DNA of 5,496 bases from positions 1 to 5,496 of the forward strand of contig NZ_CALFXI010000034.1 of assembly GCF_937958065.1 (NCBI RefSeq), read 5' to 3'. The position numbers and the translations under genes were made by a program. Under the pieces are notes generated by a model. That model searched no databases. It saw nothing but the letters and a program-made list of their open reading frames with translations, and was not told where the DNA came from. Positions 1 through 5,496 of this stretch are shown in pieces (within the stretch, counting starts at the first letter, position 1; each line of letters opens with the position of its first letter). Source of the stretch: an uncultured Steroidobacter sp. Lineage in GTDB: Bacteria; Pseudomonadota; Gammaproteobacteria; Steroidobacterales; Steroidobacteraceae.

Positions 1-2809
1 CCCGTCAGTGTCGACACAAGACTCGGCGAGCCTGCCTCCAGCGCAGTTGCCGAGCATCCGCATCGAGAAGTCCGGCAGCGGTCCCAATCCGCTGAGCGCG
101 GGCGCGACGGTCAACTACGAGTTCCTCGTCCTCAACACGGGCAATGTGCCGCTGACGAACGTCACGGTCACCGATCCACTGCCAGGGCTCTCGCCTGTTG
201 TCTGCCCGGGCACTGTGTTGAACGCGGGTGCCAGCATGACGTGCACCGCGAGCTATCAAGTGACTGCGGCGGACGTCGTTGCAGGAACCATCAACAACAC
301 CGCCACCGTGCAAGGCACGCCGCCATCGGGGCCGCCGGTCTCCGCACAGGACTCCGCGAGCGTGCCGCCGTTGCAATCACCGGCGATTGCGTTGGCCAAG
401 AGCGCGAGCGGCCCGAACCCGCTGACGGTGGGCACGGCCGTGACATATCGATTCCTCGTCACCAACACCGGCGACGTGCCTTTGACGAACGTGGCGGTGA
501 GCGATCCTCTGCCCGGGCTTTCGCCCGTCACTTGCCCCGACTCGGAACTGGATGCGGGCGCCACCATGACATGCTCGGCGACTTACACCATCACCGCAGC
601 CGACGTCGCGGCCGGATTCATCGACAACACGGCGACAGTCCAGGGAACGCCGCCTTCCGGGCCCGCCGTCTCGGCGCAGGACTCGACACGCCTGCCGCCC
701 GATCAGCCGAACATCGAGACCTCCAAATCCTCCGACCGCGGCAATGCTGAAGTCGGCGCTGGCGACACCATCGCCTATACCTTGCGGGCCACAATCACGG
801 GTGGCGCCTTGGGTCGAGCGCTGACGCTGACCGATACGTTGGGCGCCGGTCTGAGATTCGATTCGGTGACTTCACCTGGCACCTACAGCGCCGATACGAC
901 CGGTGCCCCGACATTGATATTCACGCTACCGGCCGGCACGCCGGCAGGCAGCTACTCGGTGAGTTACACGGCCACGGTGGACGCGTCGGCAATCGATGCC
1001 GTTTCCAACACGGTGGTCCCCAGTGTCGGCATCTGCAGCTCCTGCACGACGAGCAATCCGCTGCGCGCCGAGCCCGAAATCCGTTTGCTGAAGAGCGCCG
1101 CGGTTCGACGGGTGCGACTCGGCGACCTGGTCCGATACACACTGGTCGTGAGCAACGTCGGCAGCTCCGATCTGGTGAACGGCAGCATCCTCGACACACC
1201 CGCCCCCGGCTTCAGCTTCGTCGACGGCTCGCTACAGATCGCGGATGCCGACAACGACGCGCGAGTGGAGAGTCACAATCCCCTACGCTTCAGTGGCGTG
1301 GACGTACCGCTCGGCGCCAGCGCGACGATCGAGTATTTGATGCGCGTCGGCGCCGGTGTCCGTCCTGGCGTTCACGTCAACAACGCGCAGGTGTTGTCCT
1401 CCCGCACCGGCCAACCGATCTCCGCGGTTGCCAGCGCCCAGGTCGAAATCGTGGCCGATCCGTTGACCGATGAAAGCCTGATCTTCGGCACGGTGTTCGA
1501 CGATCGCGACCGCGACGGTTGGCAAGACAGCGCCGTGCTGAGCGACGTGCACATCCAGGGTGGCTTTGCCTCCGATGTGTATGTTCCGCACTCGACCACT
1601 GTGGATCGCGGCTCGGGGCACGACGCTGTCCGTGATGCAAGTGCGCCGTTGTTGCACGGTCTCCAGCTCGGCACGATCGCCGCGCGTCAGTCGGAAGCCG
1701 ATCCACCGCATGTCGTCGTCATTCGCCAGCGATTGCTCGAGCCAACATTCACGAACGATTTCGTGCTGACGAACGCGCAAGGCGTGACGGTACGAATGGA
1801 TGCGATGGGCCGCACTCTGATCGAGCGGCACGGTGAAGCAGCCAAGGGATTGAACGCCGCCGCGCCTCGAGTGGAACGACGCGTCGCTCACGACCAACAG
1901 GGCTACGTAGTCGACTACATCGTTAGCAACGATGGGATCGACGAGCGCGGCATTCCAGGCGTACGGATCGCGTCCGTCGACGGGCTGTTGATGGAGACCG
2001 ATCAGTTCGGGCGCTTCCATCTCGTCGGCGTGGGCGGCGGGCCCGCCGAGCGCGGCCGCAACTTCATCCTGAAAGTCGATCCGGCGACGCTGCCGCCGGG
2101 TGTCGAGCTCACGACGGACAACCCTCGCGTGCGTCGGATCACTCCCGGACTGCCCGTGCGATTCGACTGGGGCGTCGCGTTGCCCACGCAGCGGCTGCAA
2201 CGTGCCGACACGATCGAGCTGGAGCTGGGCGAAGTGATCTTTGCGCCGGGCAGCGCTGTCGTTCGAGATCGTTACAAACCGGTGCTCGAACGCATGGCGG
2301 CGAAAATCCACGAGCACGGCGGCGGCGAGATCGTGATCCAGGCGAACGCCGGAATCGAAGCGCTGGCGTTCGCGCGTGCGGTCGCAGTCAAGGATGGGTT
2401 GCTCGGCCTGCTCGATGACGCGGTGGGCGACAACGTCACGATCAGTGTTCGCGGCAAGGTCGAGGATCCAGATTCGCTGTTTGCGAGCATCGGTGCGGGC
2501 GGGACACGGCTCGGCACCGTTTTGTTCGACACCGACCGCTCGGCCATCCGGCCGGAGTTCGAACCGCTGTTGGACAGAATCGCAGCCACGCTGGAAGCCG
2601 CGGACGGCGGCACGATCCTGATCGTCGGGCATACAGACGTACGCGCCTCGTACGAGTACAACACGGCTCTCGGATTGCGCCGAGCGAAATCGGTATACGA
2701 GGCCCTTGCCAAACGTTTGAGCGCGGAGGTGCGCGCGAAAGTACGCGTTGAATCCAACGCCGATCCGGCCGCACCGATCGACGCCACGAGCCAGGAAGGG
2801 AGTCGATGA
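1..2809 (+). CDS. DUF11-repeat surface/periplasmic protein with C-terminal tandem OmpA-like domains (5' partial)
   Basis: The frame is open from the left edge (first whole codon at base 2) to TGA at 2807-2809. The GTG at 8 is not a credible start, because the residues around it (PSVSTQDSASLPP) match the tail of the repeats that follow, so the true start lies upstream. Counting from the codon at 8, the order is: Ig-like DUF11/DUF7507 repeats at residues 17-126 and 127-235; divergent DUF11-like domains at about 236-354 and 357-485; an Asp-rich SdrD-B-like motif (GTVFDDRDRDGWQD, 494-507); a middle section with no domain I can name (508-647); a carboxypeptidase-regulatory-like fold at about 648-678; and two OmpA-like domains at about 739-815 and 835-915. 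The last carries GHTD (874-877) and N885..R892-A893, the usual peptidoglycan-binding residues. All six cysteines occur in pairs. DUF11 proteins are typically exported, so I infer a long envelope protein held to peptidoglycan by its C terminus. Its exact role (adhesin, scaffold or barrel partner) is unknown. The signal peptide would lie outside the window. Confidence 0.96.
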   Translation, partial: PSVSTQDSASLPPAQLPSIRIEKSGSGPNPLSAGATVNYEFLVLNTGNVPLTNVTVTDPLPGLSPVVCPGTVLNAGASMTCTASYQVTAADVVAGTINNTATVQGTPPSGPPVSAQDSASVPPLQSPAIALAKSASGPNPLTVGTAVTYRFLVTNTGDVPLTNVAVSDPLPGLSPVTCPDSELDAGATMTCSATYTITAADVAAGFIDNTATVQGTPPSGPAVSAQDSTRLPPDQPNIETSKSSDRGNAEVGAGDTIAYTLRATITGGALGRALTLTDTLGAGLRFDSVTSPGTYSADTTGAPTLIFTLPAGTPAGSYSVSYTATVDASAIDAVSNTVVPSVGICSSCTTSNPLRAEPEIRLLKSAAVRRVRLGDLVRYTLVVSNVGSSDLVNGSILDTPAPGFSFVDGSLQIADADNDARVESHNPLRFSGVDVPLGASATIEYLMRVGAGVRPGVHVNNAQVLSSRTGQPISAVASAQVEIVADPLTDESLIFGTVFDDRDRDGWQDSAVLSDVHIQGGFASDVYVPHSTTVDRGSGHDAVRDASAPLLHGLQLGTIAARQSEADPPHVVVIRQRLLEPTFTNDFVLTNAQGVTVRMDAMGRTLIERHGEAAKGLNAAAPRVERRVAHDQQGYVVDYIVSNDGIDERGIPGVRIASVDGLLMETDQFGRFHLVGVGGGPAERGRNFILKVDPATLPPGVELTTDNPRVRRITPGLPVRFDWGVALPTQRLQRADTIELELGEVIFAPGSAVVRDRYKPVLERMAAKIHEHGGGEIVIQANAGIEALAFARAVAVKDGLLGLLDDAVGDNVTISVRGKVEDPDSLFASIGAGGTRLGTVLFDTDRSAIRPEFEPLLDRIAATLEAADGGTILIVGHTDVRASYEYNTALGLRRAKSVYEALAKRLSAEVRAKVRVESNADPAAPIDATSQEGSR
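56..385 (+). repeat. Tandem DUF11/DUF7507 Ig-like repeat, copy A (110 codons)
   Basis: This is the first complete copy of a protein-level tandem repeat. It begins at the strand IRIEKSGSGPNPL and ends in a Pro/Ser linker (PPSGPPVSAQDS...PP). It shares about two thirds of its residues with the next copy, including the blocks VPLTNV, DPLPGLSPV, TAADV and NTATVQGTPPSGP. Two cysteines (residues 66 and 79 from the codon at 8) are kept at the same spacing in the next copy and probably form a disulfide after export. Bases 2-55 match the tail of a preceding copy, so the array continues upstream. Confidence 0.9.
386..712 (+). repeat. Tandem DUF11/DUF7507 Ig-like repeat, copy B (109 codons)
   Basis: This is the second complete copy, aligned to copy A with an offset of 330 bases and one codon shorter in the final linker (PPDQPN against PPLQSPA). 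The cysteine pair is kept (residues 176 and 189, again 13 apart). At the DNA level most shared residues use different synonymous codons, so the copies are old rather than freshly duplicated. The next domain (from base 713) still has the start of the pattern (I..SKS) but then diverges, which ends the close-repeat array. Confidence 0.9.
2222..2452 (+). other. OmpA-like domain 1, degenerate (encoded domain)
   Basis: The encoded segment starts LGEVIFAPGSAVVRDRYKPV, the typical OmpA-like opening strand and helix, and reaches IVIQANAG where the next domain has ILIVGHTD. The peptidoglycan-contacting Asp is therefore Gly (residue 782). The loop to the conserved Arg (R790, in FARAVAV) is 8 residues instead of the usual 15. 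The fold looks kept but peptidoglycan binding is probably lost. It may act as a spacer or as an interaction surface. Confidence 0.75.
2510..2752 (+). other. OmpA-like domain 2, peptidoglycan-binding (encoded domain)
   Basis: This domain opens with LGTVLFDTDRSAIRPEFEPL, followed by GHTD (residues 874-877) and NTALGLRRAKSV (885-896). D877 and R892 are 15 residues apart, the same spacing as the Asp/Arg pair that holds diaminopimelate in well-studied OmpA C-terminal domains. It should therefore bind peptidoglycan non-covalently. It ends about 18 residues before the stop, leaving a short Ala/Pro/Asp-rich tail. Confidence 0.9.
2793..2802 (+). promoter_or_regulatory. Ribosome binding site for the second gene
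   Basis: The purine run AGGAAGGGAG lies inside the last codons of the first gene, a few bases before ATG at 2806. It supports that ATG as the start. Because the start overlaps the upstream stop (ATGA), translation of the two genes is probably coupled. Confidence 0.7.
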
Positions 2810-2874
2810 AAGTGAAGCTGTCGACTTATGCGCTCATCAGCCTGCTCGCGGGCGTTGCGACGCAGGCCACCGGC
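2806..2874 (+). other. Signal peptide of the barrel protein
   Basis: The first about 23 residues have a short basic start (MKVK), a hydrophobic core (LSTYALISLLAGVA) and small residues before a polar, acidic stretch (QSQSEPREE). This fits Sec export with signal peptidase I cleavage near residues 21-25. There is no lipobox cysteine at the cleavage region, so a lipoprotein is unlikely. The exact cleavage site is uncertain. Confidence 0.8.
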
Positions 2875-5496
2875 CAGTCTCAGAGCGAGCCCCGCGAGGA
2901 GAACGAAGGAACGCTCGATTGCGAGGGATCCACGCGCACCGATGCGGATGGTTTGTTGTTCCGGCTGCGCACACGCAGCTACAGCGAAACGGTCACGCAG
3001 GGAACGAATCGACATTCCTCGTCCGAAGCGTTGCAGCCCGACCGCCGCGCGACCGTGGTGCTGGAGCCACCCGGCAAGGCAACGGTCGCCGGCAAGTTCT
3101 CGGTTGCGTTACCCGATGGCGGCGTGATCTGGGCTACTGAAGATCCCGACCTGGGGCAGCCGGAGTTGTCGATCTCCGCGCACTCCTTCGTCGCGTTCGA
3201 TCGCGGACGCATTCTCGAACCCGTGCAGTTCTTCATACGTAGCAACTACTCCGCCTTCGTCGATCACTACGAGATCGCTTTGTATCGCGATAGCGATGCC
3301 GATCTGATCGAGCCGATCGCCACGCTTCGCGCAAGCGTCGCGGCCCTGGGAGAGATTTCGTGGAGTGACGAACTGCCGGACGCGCACGCGTGGCGAGCCG
3401 GAGACGAGCTGGTGTACGTGCTGCGAGCCTATGCGGACGATGGCACATTCGACGAAACCTTTCCGAAGCGGATCCAGTTGGTCGCACCCCAAGACGCCGA
3501 ACGCAGTCGCCGGGCACTGCACGCTGCCGCGCGCGGTACTTCAGCTGTCGGGCTGAGCGTGCAGGAGGCGGTGAAGAACAGCCTGTTGAACAGCGTGTTC
3601 GCGGACAGCGGACTGCGCCAACAGAACATTCCTGTTCGCGGCTCACGCGTTCGCATCCGAGGTCGTGACATCCCGAACAATCTCGCGCTCACGATCAACG
3701 GCGAAGATTATCCGCTCGATTACGAGCGCAAGTTCGTGGCCGAATACCTGCTGCCCATCGGTCGCCACGGATTCGACATCGGAGTTGCGGACACGAGCCG
3801 CGAGGGCGTGCCGGATGCTCATCACTTGCTGGAGGTCGATGTCACCGGTCGTTATTTCTTCGCGACCGGCCTCGCCGATGTGACTCTGAGCGGCTCCAGC
3901 GTAAGCGGATCAACCGCACTGTTCGCGAACGACAGTCGGCGGCAGGACGATTTCATCAGCGATGGCCGCCTCGCGTTCTATGGCAAAGCCAAGCTGCGGG
4001 GCAAGTACTTGATCACGGCCCACGCCGATACGACCGAGCGCGATCTCGAACGGTTGTTCGACGATTTCGGCGATGCCTATCCGTCGGACGTGTTCCGTCG
4101 CCTGGATCCGGACCTCTATTATCCGACCTACGGCGACGATTCCACTGTCTATCGCGATGTCGACACCATGGGTCGATTCTACGTGCGTGTGGATTGGGAC
4201 AAGAACCAGGCGCTGTGGGGCAACTACGCCACGGGCCTGGTCGGGACCGAATACGCTCAATACGTGCGTTCGCTGTATGGCGCAGCGCTCGACTGGCGGT
4301 CGCAGGAAACGAACGCCTGGGGCGACGCCCGCACCGAGTTGCGTGCGTTCGGGTCACAGGCAGAGACCGCGCCCGGTCACAATGAGCTCGTCGGCACTGG
4401 GGGAAGTCTCTATTACCTGCGACATACCGACATCCTGCCCGGATCGGATAGCGTCGTGCTCGAGACGCGCGATCCAACGACAGGGCGTGTCGAAGGCCGC
4501 ATTGCTCTGCAACGTGGCACCGACTATGAAATCGACGAGCTGCAGGGGCGCATTCTCTTGACGCGCCCCCTGGCGCAATTCACCCGCCAGAACGTCGCCA
4601 CGCTGACCCGCGACACTCCACTCGACGGCCTCCAACAGCGGCTGGTCGTCGATTACGAGTGGGTGCCCTCCGCTTTCGACAGCGACCAGCTCACCGGCGG
4701 ACTGCGTACGAAAACGTGGCTCTCCGACCACCTCGGCGTCGGTGTGACTTACGTCGACGAGAATCGCGCGGGCGAGGACTACACGATCGCCGGCACTGAT
4801 CTGACCCTGCAGGCCGGCAAGGGGACCTACCTGAAAGCGGAGTACGTGCAGACCGACTCGTTCAGCTCGCCCGTGTTCTTCTCCGACAACGGCGGTTTCA
4901 CGTTCGCGCAACTCGCCGTCCAGGGAGCGCGCGAGGGCAGCGCGAAGTCCGTTGAAACGCGTGCGAACCTGAAAGAGCTGGGCTGGACGAACGAGAACTG
5001 GACAGCCGCCGCCTGGTGGCGTGAGGTGGATGACGGTTATTCGCTGAACCGTTATCCAACCGGCCAGTCCGTGGAAGAACAAGGCGCGGAAATCCTCGGC
5101 GATCTGACAACTGCCTTGAGCCTGTACACCCGGTTCAGCACGGCCGAACGAGGCGCCGACACGCTCGACCAGGCGCAGACAACGCTCGAGTGGCGCCTGG
5201 ACGAGGCGAACTCATTGAGCGGCGAGATTCGGCGCGTGCAACAGAGCGATGCCGTTGTAGATGCGGCCGGCGTGCTCGGCGCGATGCGCTACACGCACCG
5301 ATTCGGCACGTCGCTCGATCTGTATGGACAGGCACAACTCACGCTCGATCACGATGAGGCTTACGTCGACAACGATGCATTCACCGTTGGCAGCCGTTAT
5401 CTCTACGGCGATCGTGCTTCGCTCGCAGCAGAGCTCACCACCGGCGATCGTGGCGATGCCGCGCAGCTCGGCGGAGAATTTCGACTGAGTCCGGAG
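2806..5496 (+). CDS. Outer-membrane beta-barrel protein paired with the DUF11/OmpA protein (3' partial)
   Basis: ATG at 2806 opens a frame of 897 codons that reaches the right edge without a stop. The start is backed by a purine-rich ribosome site and by a signal peptide directly after it (MKVK, hydrophobic 5-18, cleavage probably near residues 21-25). Residues about 80-230 form a soluble periplasmic-type region, including GGVIWATEDP and AGDELVYVLRAY. Residues 274-327 look like a small Ig-like module (NIPVRGSRVRIRGRDIP to LLPIGRHGFDIGV). From about 348 onward there are alternating, aromatic-edged strands with Asp/Gly-rich turns, as in outer-membrane barrels. Conserved-looking blocks include YYPTYGDDS (438-446), NQALWGNYATG, SLYYLRHTDILPGS (534-547) and DELQGRILLTRPL (577-589). 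Strands at 643-897 are clear hairpins, with the barrel end beyond the window. Similar proteins are often named TonB-dependent receptor, but I see no TonB box or plug. Its tie to the upstream gene suggests it secretes, anchors or displays that product; this is inference. Confidence 0.95.
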   Translation, partial: MKVKLSTYALISLLAGVATQATGQSQSEPREENEGTLDCEGSTRTDADGLLFRLRTRSYSETVTQGTNRHSSSEALQPDRRATVVLEPPGKATVAGKFSVALPDGGVIWATEDPDLGQPELSISAHSFVAFDRGRILEPVQFFIRSNYSAFVDHYEIALYRDSDADLIEPIATLRASVAALGEISWSDELPDAHAWRAGDELVYVLRAYADDGTFDETFPKRIQLVAPQDAERSRRALHAAARGTSAVGLSVQEAVKNSLLNSVFADSGLRQQNIPVRGSRVRIRGRDIPNNLALTINGEDYPLDYERKFVAEYLLPIGRHGFDIGVADTSREGVPDAHHLLEVDVTGRYFFATGLADVTLSGSSVSGSTALFANDSRRQDDFISDGRLAFYGKAKLRGKYLITAHADTTERDLERLFDDFGDAYPSDVFRRLDPDLYYPTYGDDSTVYRDVDTMGRFYVRVDWDKNQALWGNYATGLVGTEYAQYVRSLYGAALDWRSQETNAWGDARTELRAFGSQAETAPGHNELVGTGGSLYYLRHTDILPGSDSVVLETRDPTTGRVEGRIALQRGTDYEIDELQGRILLTRPLAQFTRQNVATLTRDTPLDGLQQRLVVDYEWVPSAFDSDQLTGGLRTKTWLSDHLGVGVTYVDENRAGEDYTIAGTDLTLQAGKGTYLKAEYVQTDSFSSPVFFSDNGGFTFAQLAVQGAREGSAKSVETRANLKELGWTNENWTAAAWWREVDDGYSLNRYPTGQSVEEQGAEILGDLTTALSLYTRFSTAERGADTLDQAQTTLEWRLDEANSLSGEIRRVQQSDAVVDAAGVLGAMRYTHRFGTSLDLYGQAQLTLDHDEAYVDNDAFTVGSRYLYGDRASLAAELTTGDRGDAAQLGGEFRLSPE

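Noticed and set aside
8..10. GTG at base 8 as the start of the first gene
   Set aside because: The frame is open to the edge, and the residues on both sides of this codon match a repeat linker, so it is an internal valine codon.
56..712. CRISPR or short DNA repeat array
   Set aside because: The periodicity is about 330 bases, it is in frame, and it is much stronger in protein than in DNA. It is a protein domain repeat.
1283..2632. 449-codon open frame on the minus strand
   Set aside because: It lies fully antisense to the repeat/OmpA gene. Its translation is Arg/Asp/His-rich without domains, as expected from GC-rich codon phase. The plus-strand frame has clear domains across the same span.
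2753..2806. Separate promoter or terminator between the two genes
   Set aside because: The genes overlap. I see no convincing -35/-10 pair and no hairpin with a T run in the last codons of the first gene.
2272..3015. 247-codon minus-strand open frame spanning the gene junction
   Set aside because: It covers the OmpA domain and the signal peptide region on the other strand. Its composition is Ser/Arg/Ala-rich with no domain, so it is a shadow.
2748..3140. Plus-strand 130-codon frame overlapping the junction
   Set aside because: It is out of frame with both genes. Its product is Arg-rich and featureless, while the 2806 start has a ribosome site and a signal peptide.
4354..5082. 242-codon open frame on the minus strand
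   Set aside because: It is antisense to the barrel gene, shows no recognisable motif, and the plus-strand frame has clear barrel strands throughout.

Overview
The window holds two large, same-strand genes that overlap by four bases and fill it end to end. Both are cut by the window edges. There is no intergenic space, RNA gene, mobile element or CRISPR array. The DNA is GC-rich (roughly 60-65% by eye), with GC-rich third codon positions. The products are a secreted protein with an OmpA-type peptidoglycan-binding end and an outer-membrane beta-barrel, so the source is a Gram-negative bacterium. The style suggests a gammaproteobacterium of the Xanthomonadales/Steroidobacter kind or a betaproteobacterium, but this is inference and not proven by the sequence.

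Region 1 (1-2809, +) is the C-terminal 935 codons of a larger protein. Its left edge lies in the tail of one tandem repeat. Two complete DUF11/DUF7507-type Ig-like repeats of 110 and 109 residues follow, then two more divergent DUF11-like domains, an SdrD-B-like Asp-rich motif, a conserved middle section, a short carboxypeptidase-regulatory-like beta fold and a tandem pair of OmpA-like domains. The last OmpA-like domain has the full peptidoglycan-binding signature; the one before it is degenerate.

Region 2 (2806-5496, +) starts inside the stop codon of the first gene (ATGA overlap). It reads open for 897 codons to the right edge with no stop. It encodes a signal peptide, a periplasmic-type N-terminal region, a short Ig-like module and then a long series of amphipathic beta strands typical of an outer-membrane barrel. 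Such proteins are often labelled 'TonB-dependent receptor' automatically, but no TonB box or plug domain is visible here.

Taken together, this looks like an envelope module: a long repeat-built protein held to the cell wall by OmpA domains, made in step with a dedicated outer-membrane barrel. Whether the barrel secretes, anchors or displays the repeat protein is not known to me. The pairing is the most interesting aspect of the window.
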